From the NCBI RefSeq assembly GCF_020886695.1, contig NZ_AP024485.1:2303001-2367000 (forward strand): a stretch of DNA of 64,000 nt, written 5' to 3'. The notes beneath the pieces are model-generated. The model had not been told where the DNA came from. It made no database searches and worked only from the letters and a program-made list of their open reading frames with translations. This document shows positions 1 through 8,221 of the stretch, piece after piece (positions within the stretch are counted from its first letter, which is position 1; every line of letters begins with the position of its first letter). The position numbers and the translations under genes are program-made. This DNA comes from Pseudodesulfovibrio sediminis. Its GTDB lineage: Bacteria; Desulfobacterota; Desulfovibrionia; Desulfovibrionales; Desulfovibrionaceae.

Positions 1-6
1 GTAATA

Positions 7-213
7 TCAAATGCAGTGGAGCGTGACAGCCGGGTGGTCATCTACCTGATCCCCCTGAGCGCCATGGCACGCCTTACCCGCGTAAGAGAAAGCGGCATGG
101 GCCTGGGCGATCATATCGGCATTGGGGGAGGATCGAACGAAAATGACCCTGACCAGGGTGAGCCCTGCCAGAAGTAGCACGAGCAGTACGCTGACAATGA
201 TTGTGGGTACCAT
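7..213 (-). CDS. small single-span membrane protein, unknown function
   Basis: Encodes 68 residues. A strong hydrophobic segment covers about residues 4-22 (VSVLLVLLLAGL), followed by a polar tail with two cysteines. An AAGGAG ribosome site lies seven bases before the ATG, which is the main reason to accept so short a gene. It sits 83 bases upstream of the TPM-domain gene on the opposite side of its terminus, on the same strand. I do not recognise the family. The single N-terminal span suggests an inner-membrane anchor with the tail facing one compartment, but topology cannot be decided. Confidence 0.5.
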   Translation of the reverse strand: MVPTIIVSVLLVLLLAGLTLVRVIFVRSSPNADMIAQAHAAFSYAGKACHGAQGDQVDDHPAVTLHCI

Positions 214-296
214 GGGGGATCTCCTTGAGCATAGGAGACCACACCCACGTTACGGAAGTATGGAGAAAGGGTTACCCTTGCGTGAAATCAGGGATG

Positions 297-932
297 TTAT
301 TCCCCGTTGATAATCAGGTTGGGCAACTCATCGGTGTCATCATGCTTGATCGGAAAATGCTCAACCACCAGCTCGGCGCACCGGGTTACCCCCTGGCAGA
401 TGGCATCAGCCGGTTTTCCCGCCTTGATGCCTGCCGTGACCATGGCAACGACCTCTTCCCACACCTTGGGGTCGACCTTGTCGTTGATGCCCTTGTCGGC
501 CAGCACCTGTACGCTGCGCTCATAAACCGAGATATAGATAAGGATACCGGTCAAGTCCCGGGTGTGATGCAGGCCGTGTTGATAAAAGGCCGTGAACGCG
601 GCCTCTTCCACCTCTTCGCGCATCTCATGCTTGGAGATGAACGGCCGTTTCAGCACCGGGATCGCCTCAAACAGATAGGAGAAGAGGAAGTAACAGCCAA
701 GGAACAGGGGGATGAACACCCACATGTCCTCACGTTCCAGCAGCATGCTGCCGCCAATGGCAGTGACCAGGCCGAAGAGCATACCGCCCACCATGCTGGC
801 GCGGGGGTATTCGTAACTCGAGGATGCGATCATGGGCACGATCTCGCCGGAGGTCCGGCTTTCCGCCTCCTGAACACATGCGACGATGGCGTCCTGTTCT
901 TCCTGAGTGAGAAAAGTCTGTGCAGTTTTCAT
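297..932 (-). CDS. TPM-domain membrane protein
   Basis: A 211-residue protein with an N-terminal TPM domain (TLP18.3/Psb32/MOLO-1 family). The opening, with FLTQEEQDAIVACVQEAE and then TSGEIVPMI, is typical of the family. It is interrupted by two adjacent hydrophobic segments (about residues 47-64 and 71-91), and the cytoplasmic-type C-terminal part resumes with VYERSVQVLADKGIN, a TPM hallmark. There is no signal peptide. It is the last gene of a lemA-TPM-TPM run, lying 11 bases after the secreted-type TPM gene. TPM domains have been linked to membrane-complex maintenance and weak phosphatase activity; its exact role here is unknown. Confidence 0.85.
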   Translation of the reverse strand: MKTAQTFLTQEEQDAIVACVQEAESRTSGEIVPMIASSSYEYPRASMVGGMLFGLVTAIGGSMLLEREDMWVFIPLFLGCYFLFSYLFEAIPVLKRPFISKHEMREEVEEAAFTAFYQHGLHHTRDLTGILIYISVYERSVQVLADKGINDKVDPKVWEEVVAMVTAGIKAGKPADAICQGVTRCAELVVEHFPIKHDDTDELPNLIINGE

Positions 933-943
933 TCTATCCTTCC

Positions 944-1735
944 TTACCAGCCGCCGCTTGCGCCGCCACCACCGAATCCACCACCGCCGAATCCGCCAAA
1001 ACCACCGCCGCCGAACCCACTGCCCCCTCCACCGCCACGGCCACCGCCGAGCATGGACAGGAAAAACAAGGTTGAGGCCGTTGATCCGACAGATGAACGA
1101 CGGGTGCCGTCCTCTATCGTGCCGCCGGATGTCAATGGACGCCGCTTTCTGCCGAATTTCTCGGTAAGGAAGATGACGCTGAACATGATCATGATGATTA
1201 CGGGGAGGAACGATGTCCCTCTGCTGCGCTTCTTCTTTTGCAGGGCCTGAAATTCGCCTCTGACCGCTGCGGTTATGGCGGTTACGCCGTCCACAAACCC
1301 TCTGTCAAAATGCCCCGCCTTGAACTGGGGAGTAATGACGTCGTCAATGATCTGGCCGGACAACACGTCGGTGAGCACGCCTTCAAGGCCATAGCCGACT
1401 TCGATGCGGATTTTACGGTCCTCCTTGCTGACCAGAAGGAGCACGCCATTATCCGAGCCTTTCATGCCCGGCTTCCAGGCCTCGGCCACGCGCATGGAGA
1501 ACTCCTCCAGCGAGTCACCTTCAAGGGAAGGAATCGTCAGGATGGCCACCTGGGTGGAGTCGGTCTTTTCAAGCTCGATGAGCGCGATGTCCAACTCGTT
1601 TTCCGTGGTGGAAGCCATCATGTTGGCCATGTCGTTGACCCGCCCCGTATAGGGCGGTACGTCCAGAGCCATGGCAGCGGTAGCCATGGCCAGAACGAGT
1701 ATGAAGCCGAGTACGGCTATACGGTGAATTCGCAT
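944..1735 (-). CDS. YgcG-type TPM-domain protein with glycine-rich tail
   Basis: 263 residues. The N-terminus is a signal peptide ending near AMA/LD. The TPM domain follows (about 28-150), with the characteristic YTGRVNDMANMM opening and the VGYGLEGVLTDVLSG motif. A transmembrane segment covers about residues 176-192. The last 35-40 residues are nearly all glycine with phenylalanine, ending GGASGGW, a low-complexity tail usual for this family. The domain is expected outside the cytoplasmic membrane. It follows lemA by 12 bases, the widespread lemA-ygcG pairing. The family's biochemical role remains poorly defined. The opposite strand of the tail reads as a false proline-rich protein. Confidence 0.9.
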   Translation of the reverse strand: MRIHRIAVLGFILVLAMATAAMALDVPPYTGRVNDMANMMASTTENELDIALIELEKTDSTQVAILTIPSLEGDSLEEFSMRVAEAWKPGMKGSDNGVLLLVSKEDRKIRIEVGYGLEGVLTDVLSGQIIDDVITPQFKAGHFDRGFVDGVTAITAAVRGEFQALQKKKRSRGTSFLPVIIMIMFSVIFLTEKFGRKRRPLTSGGTIEDGTRRSSVGSTASTLFFLSMLGGGRGGGGGSGFGGGGFGGFGGGGFGGGGASGGW

Positions 1736-1747
1736 GGTATTCCCGGA

Positions 1748-2347
1748 TTAGGATTCTTTGCCGAAGTTGACCTTGGGCGCGGCCTTGGCACCAGGATCAG
1801 CCTGGAAGAACTCCTTGCGTTCCAGATGGAGCAACATGGAGTTCGTCAGGGAATTCGGGAAGCTTCTGATGGCAAAATTGAATTTCTTGACCGCGTCATT
1901 GTACCGCTGGCGAGCAACGGTAATACGATTCTCCGTGCCCTCAAGCTGGTGCTGCAGGCCCAGAAAGTTCTGGTTGGCCTTGAGGTCGGGGTACCGCTCC
2001 ACTACTACCATCAGACGGGACAGGGCAGAGGAAAGCTGCCCCTGAGCGGCCTGAAAATTGGCCAGCGCCTGCTTGTCTCCCAGCATATCCGGGGTCAGGA
2101 CTGTCTGCGTTGCCTTGGCACGGGCCTCGACAACAGCGGCAAGGGTGGATTTTTCATGCGCTGCTGCTCCCTGGACGGTTGCCACCAGATTGGGGATGAG
2201 ATCGGAACGGCGCTGCAGTACGGCTTCGAGATTGGCCCATGCGCCGAACACTTCCTCTTCCTGCTGCTGCATGGAGTTGTAGCCGCAACCGGCAAGGGAC
2301 ATGGCCATAAAGACCGTCATGACGATCAAAACAAGACGTTTGAGCAT
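1748..2347 (-). CDS. lemA: LemA family lipoprotein
   Basis: 199 residues. It begins with a lipoprotein signal whose lipobox reads LAGC (cysteine 21), so it is probably anchored in the membrane by a lipidated cysteine. The rest matches LemA: a long helical bundle with [26 protein letters not shown] and later [15 protein letters not shown], both family signatures, followed by the [10 protein letters not shown] segment. It is the first gene of a three-gene run with two TPM-domain proteins. LemA proteins are common and helical, and no enzymatic activity is known to me. The product call is firm; the function is not. Confidence 0.92.
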   Translation of the reverse strand: MLKRLVLIVMTVFMAMSLAGCGYNSMQQQEEEVFGAWANLEAVLQRRSDLIPNLVATVQGAAAHEKSTLAAVVEARAKATQTVLTPDMLGDKQALANFQAAQGQLSSALSRLMVVVERYPDLKANQNFLGLQHQLEGTENRITVARQRYNDAVKKFNFAIRSFPNSLTNSMLLHLERKEFFQADPGAKAAPKVNFGKES

Positions 2348-2440
2348 GGTATTAGTTCCATAAGGTTGGAGTTGATTTCGTTACCCAATAATGGGGCCTA
2401 CCGCGAAAGAGTCAAGGCAGACCACGGTTATTCGATGAAA

Positions 2441-2884
2441 CTATTTCTTTTTTCTGATTTTTTTCAGTCGCTTGCCCGAGGCCAGGAGCTTGCGCAATTT
2501 GACCGCAGCCTTGACCGGGTCATCGGCGTGGAGCAGAAAGCGCTCCTTGGAAGTCTGGAAATGCCAGCCTGCGGGACGGCTCAGGAGCTTGGCTCCCCGT
2601 GATTCGAGGTACTCTTCGGCTTCAATGGCGGCGGCCACATCCTGCATCTCGGCCAGGACCTCTTCCCGCTTTTGCATGTCACGTAAATATTGAGCAATCT
2701 CGTATGCGGACCGCAAAAAATCTTCTGGCTGAAGGGTGGTTTCTTTCTTACGACCGGAAAGATATCGTTGGAGTTCGTTGAGGTCGGCTTTTAACTCCTT
2801 GACCTCAAAAAGGGCAGCTTCTTTTGAATTTCCAATTTTATCATCGAGTTGTTTATAAATAGCGCGCAAACGTAATGTGGACAT
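2441..2884 (-). CDS. conserved hypothetical helical protein
   Basis: 147 residues, highly charged, without signal peptide or membrane span. The first 60 residues look like a coiled coil (QLDDKIGNSKEAALFEVKELKADL). The middle is glutamate- and alanine-rich, and the C-terminus is a basic run KRLKKIRKKK that could contact nucleic acid or acidic partners. It is upstream of lemA on the same strand with 93 bases between them. I do not recognise a named family. The codon pattern and strand agree with its neighbours, which favours a real gene. Confidence 0.7.
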   Translation of the reverse strand: MSTLRLRAIYKQLDDKIGNSKEAALFEVKELKADLNELQRYLSGRKKETTLQPEDFLRSAYEIAQYLRDMQKREEVLAEMQDVAAAIEAEEYLESRGAKLLSRPAGWHFQTSKERFLLHADDPVKAAVKLRKLLASGKRLKKIRKKK

Positions 2885-2977
2885 GGACCCTGCTTTCGAC
2901 CTTGTAGTTACCCCGAAATTGCTTATTTAAAGACCAAACTAGCTCATTTTGGTGGGGAAGTGCAACCGGTGCAAGTG

Positions 2978-3589
2978 TCATTTTTTACACAATATAGCCT
3001 GCCCGTCCGTCAACTCGGTGACCCGTTCGTCAAATTCGGCCAGATGTTCAGCTGGCAACTCCAACGTAAATCCCGCCACATCGCTAAAGGATTCCTCTCT
3101 GACTTCAGCTTCAAACTCCGGCAACAACCGCTTGAACAGGGTGATCGCCGGATACGGCATGGTCACGTCCAGCATGATGGTCTCCACCATTTCCTTGACG
3201 GGGAGGGACTCCAGACCGAGCTTGACCATGCCGGAGTAGGCTCGAACCAACCCACCCGTGCCGAGTTTGGTGCCCCCATAGTACCGGGTGACCACCACGG
3301 CGATCTCACCGACACCACCGTGCAGCAGCATGTTCAGCATGGGTTTCCCGGCTGTTCCGCCCGGTTCGCCGTCATCGGACAACCCCACCTTGGCCGTGTC
3401 GCCGGGGGGACCGGCTGCATACGCCCAACAGTTGTGCGTGGCATCAGGAAATTCCTCCTTGATACGGGCGACAAACTCTCGGGCCGAATCGAGGTCCGGC
3501 GCATGGTCCATGGAGGTGATGAAGCGGCTTTTCTTGATGGAGTCTTCCACACGATGAAAGCAACTGGGGATGGGATATCTGTCCGACAT
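2978..3589 (-). CDS. YigZ/IMPACT family protein
   Basis: 203 residues, the usual length for YigZ. The N-terminal UPF0029 (Impact) domain has the signatures KKSRFITSM, GLSDDGEPGGTAGKPML and VVVTRYYGGTKLGTGGLVRAY. The C-terminal part (about 135-203) is the ferredoxin-fold DUF1949-type domain. The protein is cytoplasmic. Eukaryotic IMPACT regulates the eIF2-alpha kinase GCN2; the bacterial role is not settled, although ribosome or nucleic-acid association has been proposed. It stands alone, with a 93-base gap to the helical hypothetical gene upstream of lemA. Confidence 0.93.
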   Translation of the reverse strand: MSDRYPIPSCFHRVEDSIKKSRFITSMDHAPDLDSAREFVARIKEEFPDATHNCWAYAAGPPGDTAKVGLSDDGEPGGTAGKPMLNMLLHGGVGEIAVVVTRYYGGTKLGTGGLVRAYSGMVKLGLESLPVKEMVETIMLDVTMPYPAITLFKRLLPEFEAEVREESFSDVAGFTLELPAEHLAEFDERVTELTDGQAILCKK

Positions 3590-3717
3590 GTGCCGAATGT
3601 ATCCCGGTTACTCGAACAGGGTCAAGAGAACGAACGCCCTGCCTGCAATTGACAGGCAACGCCAACTATGATGCATTATTGTAGAATTGGTAAAGGTAAC
3701 CAGAGGACCACATCGAA

Positions 3718-4860
3718 GTGTTGTCAGTTTCGGACACAGGGCGCATTGCGGCGCTGCTCATCGCACTCTTGGTGCTGCCTGTTGTCACGTCTGCCGAAGA
3801 ACCGGGCGGCGAACCGGTTCCCGTTGATATACTTGACCTTGAAGCCCCTGAACCCGGTACCCTCGACCAGACACAGCAGGACTTTTCCGAAATGGTGGTG
3901 TCTACCGCCACCTGGATGGACGCCTTCTTTGATGACGATCTGTACAGGACCACTTCCAACAAGACCTATCTCCGGCTCAAGGTTTCCCCCAATGTGGACT
4001 CGGACGGGTTCCGGCTGAACAATTCCGTGGACCTGCGCCTTCAGCTGCCCAACACCGAGCGGTGGCTCTTCACCCTTGGCGGCGACCCGGACGAAGGCGG
4101 AGAAAGCGAGGGCAGCTCGCTTGAGGAGGCTGAACAGGAAAACGCCGGAGATGACACGAAAAACGTGTATATGGGGGTTTCCACTTTTTTCAAGCGGACC
4201 CGGACCAGAAACGTAAACACCGGGGCCGGCGTCAAGTGGAAATTCGACGGAAGTGCTGTCTATGGTTCATTCAACTGGGTGGAATTATGGGAGTTCGACA
4301 AATGGGACCTACGCGCCGCCCAGCGGTTTCGGCTCTACTCGGATGAAGGGCTTGAGTACAAATCAACATTAAGCGCAGACTGGCCCATGCTCCATAAATG
4401 GCTATACCGAACCAGTGCGTCAGGCCTGTTCAAACTGAACAACCCCACCCAATACTATGATCTGAAATTATCCCTGTACCACTTTCTCACAACCCGTCAG
4501 GCCCTGCACTTCTCGGTACGCAACGGCTACCGCTCCTCCCCACACCGTTCAATGTATCTAAACAGAATCATTACAGAAGTTGAATATCGCAAACAGTGGA
4601 AGGAGTGGTTCTACACAAGCCTGATCCCTTTCGTACAATTCAACGACTCAAATGACTGGGAAAAGAATCCGGGGCTCCGCCTCGACTTCAGCCTACGCTT
4701 CGGCCATGTACCCAAAACGGAATTCCAATCCGCCTTTGATCGCAAACAACGGGCCAATACAATCCGATATCGAGAAGAAAGAGACAAGGCCCTCAGGGAG
4801 AGTCGGGAAAAATTCCAACAAAATCTCCAGAAAGCAAGAAAAGCCACTCCTGACGAATAG
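3718..4860 (+). CDS. predicted exported, outer-membrane beta-barrel-like protein
   Basis: 380 residues from a GTG start preceded by AGAGGA at about ten bases. A signal peptide (LLIALLVLPVVTSAEE) is clear. After a proline- and acid-rich linker, the body has alternating hydrophobic and aromatic strands (KTYLRLKVSPNV, NSVDLRLQLP, YDLKLSLYHFL, LRLDFSLRFG), typical of an outer-membrane barrel. An acidic loop lies near residues 120-145. The last 40 residues are a charged helix (REERDKALRESREKFQQNL), which is odd because most barrels end in an aromatic residue. No family was recognised. The barrel assignment rests only on the residue pattern. Confidence 0.7.
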   Translation: MLSVSDTGRIAALLIALLVLPVVTSAEEPGGEPVPVDILDLEAPEPGTLDQTQQDFSEMVVSTATWMDAFFDDDLYRTTSNKTYLRLKVSPNVDSDGFRLNNSVDLRLQLPNTERWLFTLGGDPDEGGESEGSSLEEAEQENAGDDTKNVYMGVSTFFKRTRTRNVNTGAGVKWKFDGSAVYGSFNWVELWEFDKWDLRAAQRFRLYSDEGLEYKSTLSADWPMLHKWLYRTSASGLFKLNNPTQYYDLKLSLYHFLTTRQALHFSVRNGYRSSPHRSMYLNRIITEVEYRKQWKEWFYTSLIPFVQFNDSNDWEKNPGLRLDFSLRFGHVPKTEFQSAFDRKQRANTIRYREERDKALRESREKFQQNLQKARKATPDE

Positions 4861-4869
4861 GCACTGCGC

Positions 4870-5313
4870 TTACGAGGAGCGATCCTCATCCTCTTCCATG
4901 AGCATATTCAACAGCAGCCCGTAAAACCCATCATCCTTCCCGGTAAACTTCCAGCCGAGCTGACTGCCGCAGGTGCTACAGACCACGACCTGCCAGGCAT
5001 AGCCGGGAAACCAGGTGAACTCCTCGGTTCTGACGCCGTGGACCGAGAGATGTCTAGCCGACGCGAAGCACCCCAGCTCGAACAGGTGGCCCATGGGATT
5101 GAAATACACGTGACGGTGAGACCCGTTCACGGTCATGGCCAGGTCTTTGCGGGTAATCTTGTTGCGGCACTGACGACAGACAAGTGCGCGCCCTCCATCC
5201 CCGGCCTCAAGTTCGGGCGTGGATTTCGACTCGGATGCGTCCTTCAACACCACCCCCATGTCCGGGGGTGCATCACGAAGCAGGTGTGTGGGTTGCCAGT
5301 TACCATTGATCAT
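4870..5313 (-). CDS. CULT-domain (cereblon-like) protein
   Basis: 147 residues from an ATG with GGAGG six bases upstream; the longer frame to 5685 has no comparable site and runs through a coding region on the other strand. The protein carries a CULT fold (about residues 43-130): CRQC and CSTCG zinc-binding pairs, the SHRHVYFNPMGHLFELGCF segment, and the aromatic stretch EEFTWFPGYAWQVVVCSTC followed by LGWKF. In cereblon, three tryptophans of this domain form the pocket for uracil/glutarimide ligands and thalidomide. Here WFPGYAW and GWKF supply the equivalent tryptophans. There is no signal peptide from the chosen start. Bacterial CULT proteins of unknown role are known; the natural ligand is not. 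Confidence 0.85.
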   Translation of the reverse strand: MINGNWQPTHLLRDAPPDMGVVLKDASESKSTPELEAGDGGRALVCRQCRNKITRKDLAMTVNGSHRHVYFNPMGHLFELGCFASARHLSVHGVRTEEFTWFPGYAWQVVVCSTCGSQLGWKFTGKDDGFYGLLLNMLMEEDEDRSS

Positions 5314-5400
5314 GATCGGCCTCCGTTCTCCATCATACTCCACCGCAGCAATAAAATGAAGAGGGTTGACCGGTTTCATCACGGATCGTACAGCTTGACC

Positions 5401-5691
5401 ATGACCGAAATACACGACCCCGGATATCTCCGACTCTGCGACACCTGTTGCGATAACTCCGGCACCCTCAAGGAAATGATCAAGACCGGTGGGTGTACCT
5501 GCGATATCTGCGGATGGGCCTGCAAATGTTGCGGCGACAGCAGCAAGCAGTTCGTGAACAGGATCCTGGTCCGCACCATCCCGGAAGAGGGCTGGGCATA
5601 TCTGCAATGGAAGAACCGGCAGAACCTCATGCCCCTCAATTGGGAGCGTCTTTTCATGCACGGAAGAGCTGGCGAGAACGGGCAAGATTGA
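5401..5691 (+). CDS. cysteine-rich small protein, possible zinc ribbon
   Basis: 96 residues. Nine cysteines fall in residues 13-46 as a dense cluster (CDTCC, then CTCDIC, then CKCC), suggesting two zinc sites or an iron-sulfur cluster. The C-terminal half is aromatic and basic (WAYLQWKNRQNLMPLNWERLF). Codons favour G or C at the third position as in neighbouring genes, which argues it is real rather than a shadow of the CULT frame. No good ribosome site precedes the ATG; another in-frame ATG exists at 5356. It is divergent from the CULT gene by 87 bases, so they may share a control region. The family is unknown. Confidence 0.55.
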   Translation: MTEIHDPGYLRLCDTCCDNSGTLKEMIKTGGCTCDICGWACKCCGDSSKQFVNRILVRTIPEEGWAYLQWKNRQNLMPLNWERLFMHGRAGENGQD

Positions 5692-5776
5692 TTTGGTTTT
5701 TATGCTATATTATCAACATAATAGGTATATAGATAGCATGCTATTTATAACGCATAATTAGAAACATAGCCAACTA

Positions 5777-6385
5777 TCAACCAAGCGTCGAGCGCAGGAG
5801 CGAAAAGGCGATCCCCCACATGGTCAGACAGACCAGTGAATCGAGAATCCGCCAGGTGATATCACGGGTGAACAGCGGGGCGAGCAACTGCCCGCCGAGG
5901 CTCAGACACAGGAACCAGCAGCAGGATGCCGTGGCCGCTCCCATGCCGAAGACATATCGCTCCGAGGTGGGATATTGACCGCTGATGGAACCCATGAGCA
6001 CGATGGTGTCGAGATAGACATGGGGGTTGAGCAGGGTCACGGCCAACGTCAGCATGAGGGTATGTTTCAACCCTTTGGTCGATTCACTCTGCGCATCAAG
6101 AGAACCGCCCTGCACCGCAGACCTCAGGGCCGCAAAACCATACCAGCCAAGAAAACACGCCCCACCCCAGGCGGCCACCTGCCCCAGCGTGGGATTGGAC
6201 GCGATCACCGTCCCCACGCCGGTGACGCCCAGGGAAATAAGAACGACATCACACAGGATACACAGGGCCGCCACAGCCAGATGATGGTTGCGGCGCACTC
6301 CCTGTGTCAGCACAAAGGCGTTCTGGGCTCCAATGGCGACGATCAGACCGCCTCCCATGCCAAAACCCTGAATAAATGATGTCAT
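5777..6385 (-). CDS. argO: LysE/ArgO family amino-acid exporter
   Basis: 202 residues from an ATG with GGAGG seven bases upstream. Six hydrophobic segments and the family motifs FGMGGGLIVAIGAQNAFVLTQG near the start and TLLNPHVYLDT in the second half mark an ArgO/LysE exporter, which moves basic amino acids (arginine or lysine) outward across the inner membrane. It is divergently transcribed from an ArgP-like LysR regulator, the standard arrangement for lysE-lysG and argO-argP. Induction by basic amino acids or their analogues through that regulator is expected. The exact substrate is inferred from family and neighbour only. Confidence 0.9.
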   Translation of the reverse strand: MTSFIQGFGMGGGLIVAIGAQNAFVLTQGVRRNHHLAVAALCILCDVVLISLGVTGVGTVIASNPTLGQVAAWGGACFLGWYGFAALRSAVQGGSLDAQSESTKGLKHTLMLTLAVTLLNPHVYLDTIVLMGSISGQYPTSERYVFGMGAATASCCWFLCLSLGGQLLAPLFTRDITWRILDSLVCLTMWGIAFSLLRSTLG

Positions 6386-6494
6386 ATGTACGCCTCCGTC
6401 CCTCTCGTTCCAACTGATCATGGTTCTATTTCACTGCGTGAGCGGTGTTCTTTCTGTTGGTGAGGATATAGCGCCAAGCGGGAATCGGTGTAAA

Positions 6495-6529
6495 ACTAAT
6501 TGTTTTCATGTTGAATTAGTAATGCTAAT
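6495..6529. promoter_or_regulatory. LysR-type operator in the argO-argP intergenic region
   Basis: ATTAG-N5-CTAAT at 6515-6529 has the T-N11-A form of LysR-family sites. It overlaps a wider inverted pair, ACTAATT at 6495-6501 and AATTAGT at 6514-6520. The site ends nine bases before the regulator's start codon, consistent with autoregulation and control of the divergent exporter. The binding protein is inferred from position. Confidence 0.6.
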
Positions 6530-6537
6530 ACTCAGCC

Positions 6538-7431
6538 ATGATGGACTACAAACTGGTGGAAGCATTTGCCGCAGTGGTCAGTGAGGGCGGGTTTGAAAAG
6601 GCCGCTCAATCCTTACATTTGACGCAAGGGGCTGTCTCCCAGCGGGTGAAACTGCTTGAGGAGCAGACCGGGTGCGTGCTGCTGGTGCGCTCTTCTCCCC
6701 CGGCTCCGACGGCTGCCGGACGCGAAATGCTCAAACATTTCAGAAAAGTAAAACAGCTTGAGGAAGATCTAGGCCCCGGTCTGGGACAGGAGCGCGAAGG
6801 GTTCACGACCCTGCCCGTGGGAATCAATGCCGACTCCCTGGCAACATGGTTCTTCCCGGCCCTCAACGGATATCTGGATACTGAACCGGTGTTGCTTGAC
6901 CTCCGGGTCGATGATCAGGCGGCAACCCTTGAACTGCTCCGTGACGGCGACGTGCTCGGCTGTATCAGCGACAGGGCACAACCTCTCCAGGGGTGCCGCG
7001 TGGAATATCTCGGTGATATGGACTATCGCCTGTACTGCACTCCGTCATACAAAACGAAATGGTTCAAGAATATCATAACAATAGAAGGTATGGAGCAAGC
7101 GCCCATTCTGATCTTCAACCGCAAGGACCGCATGCATGGGATCTTGCTGGAGCAGAAACTGGGGCAGAAACCACACCATCAGGCCGCCTTCTACCTTCCC
7201 TCAAGCGAACAGTTCGCCCCGGCCATTGCCTCGGGACGGGTGAGCGGCATGTTACCGGACCAGCAGGCAGAAGCATATGTGGAACGCGGCGAACTCGTCG
7301 ATCTTCTACCCGGTCACGTCTTCACGGTTCGTCTGCACTGGCAGTGCTGGAATCTGGAATCAAACCGATTGGCCGAATTCACCGAAGCGCTGGTGACCGG
7401 TGCCAGCCAGGAACTTGTTCAGCGTCCATGA
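6538..7431 (+). CDS. argP: ArgP/LysG-like LysR transcription regulator
   Basis: 297 residues. The N-terminal winged HTH (about 1-60) has the LysR pattern VEAFAAVVSEGGFEKAAQSLHLTQGAVSQRVKLLEEQTGCVLLVR. A linker helix follows, then a periplasmic-binding-type effector domain. The sequence RSSPPAPTAAGREML is typical of the ArgP/LysG branch, whose members sense arginine or lysine and activate the divergent exporter. The start is the first of two adjacent ATG codons; the ribosome site is weak. Nothing appears missing. Assignment to ArgP rather than another LysR rests on both sequence and the argO neighbour. Confidence 0.88.
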   Translation: MMDYKLVEAFAAVVSEGGFEKAAQSLHLTQGAVSQRVKLLEEQTGCVLLVRSSPPAPTAAGREMLKHFRKVKQLEEDLGPGLGQEREGFTTLPVGINADSLATWFFPALNGYLDTEPVLLDLRVDDQAATLELLRDGDVLGCISDRAQPLQGCRVEYLGDMDYRLYCTPSYKTKWFKNIITIEGMEQAPILIFNRKDRMHGILLEQKLGQKPHHQAAFYLPSSEQFAPAIASGRVSGMLPDQQAEAYVERGELVDLLPGHVFTVRLHWQCWNLESNRLAEFTEALVTGASQELVQRP

Positions 7432-7498
7432 CGTTTGCCAGCCAGTGCTGATTGATGTATCTCCAAACAAATTCCGCTATCTTTTCAAGGAGTCATAT

Positions 7499-8140
7499 AT
7501 GAAACGTGCCGCGCTTGCCCTGACCCTGTTCACCCTGTTTTTCAGCTACGGCTGTCAAAAGGCGTACTATTCCACCATGGAATCCATGGGCTATGACAAA
7601 CGCGAAATACTGACGGATCGGGTAGGTGACGCGCGTGAATCCCAGGAAGACGCCAAGCAGCAGTTCGCCTCCGCTCTGGAGCAGTTCAAGGCTGCCGTGG
7701 CCTTTGATGGCGGCAATCTGGAAGCGACATACGAAAAGCTCAACGATCAATACGAAGACTGCGAGGACCGGGCCGAAGACGTGGGCAAGCGTATCGACAA
7801 GGTGGAAGATGTGGCTGACGCCCTGTTCACCGAGTGGGGCGAGGAAATCAAACAGTACACCAGCGATAGCCTGCGCACCTCCAGCCGAAACAAACTCAAC
7901 GCCACCAAACGCAAATATTCCGGGCTGATCAAGGCCATGCGCAAAGCCGAGTCCAAGATGACCCCGGTATTGAACGCCTTCAAGGATCAGGTCCTCTATC
8001 TCAAGCACAACCTCAATGCCAAGGCCATCGCGTCCCTCGAAGGCGAGCTTTCCTCCATCCGCACGGATGTTGATACGCTCATCAAGGAGATGGACAAGTC
8101 CATTGCAGAGGCTGACGAATTCATCAAGACACTGGAATAA
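7499..8140 (+). CDS. DUF2959 family lipoprotein
   Basis: 213 residues from the ATG that has AAGGAG six bases upstream; the longer frame overlaps argP and is rejected. A lipoprotein signal ends at FFSYGC (cysteine 19). The mature part is almost wholly helical and charged (ESQEDAKQQFASALEQFKAAVAF, then repeated heptad-like segments to the end), matching the DUF2959 family, whose function is unknown. It is followed by a strong terminator, so it is probably a single-gene transcript. Confidence 0.85.
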   Translation: MKRAALALTLFTLFFSYGCQKAYYSTMESMGYDKREILTDRVGDARESQEDAKQQFASALEQFKAAVAFDGGNLEATYEKLNDQYEDCEDRAEDVGKRIDKVEDVADALFTEWGEEIKQYTSDSLRTSSRNKLNATKRKYSGLIKAMRKAESKMTPVLNAFKDQVLYLKHNLNAKAIASLEGELSSIRTDVDTLIKEMDKSIAEADEFIKTLE

Positions 8141-8160
8141 CACCAATTCCATAGAATAAT

Positions 8161-8194
8161 AAAAGGTGCGTACTCAACAGTACGCGCCTTTTTT
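8161..8194 (+). terminator. rho-independent terminator after the DUF2959 gene
   Basis: AAAAGG-GCGTACT pairs with AGTACGC-CCTTTT around a CAAC loop and is followed by a T run (CCTTTTTT). The inverted symmetry and flanking A run mean it may also serve the convergent MocR-like gene. Confidence 0.85.
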
Positions 8195-8221
8195 CGTCAC
8201 TATATAACGACACCGGCCCTG

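Noticed and set aside
201-1250. Long plus-strand frame with proline-rich tract
   Set aside because: It is the reverse of the TPM gene's glycine-rich tail and of the next TPM gene; codon use and lack of a ribosome site mark it as a shadow.
1238-2602. 454-residue plus-strand frame
   Set aside because: Covers lemA and TPM genes on the opposite strand, which have clear families, signal peptides and motifs.
5314-5685. N-terminal extension of the CULT gene
   Set aside because: No ribosome site, unlikely composition, and overlap with a cysteine-rich plus-strand gene with normal codon use.
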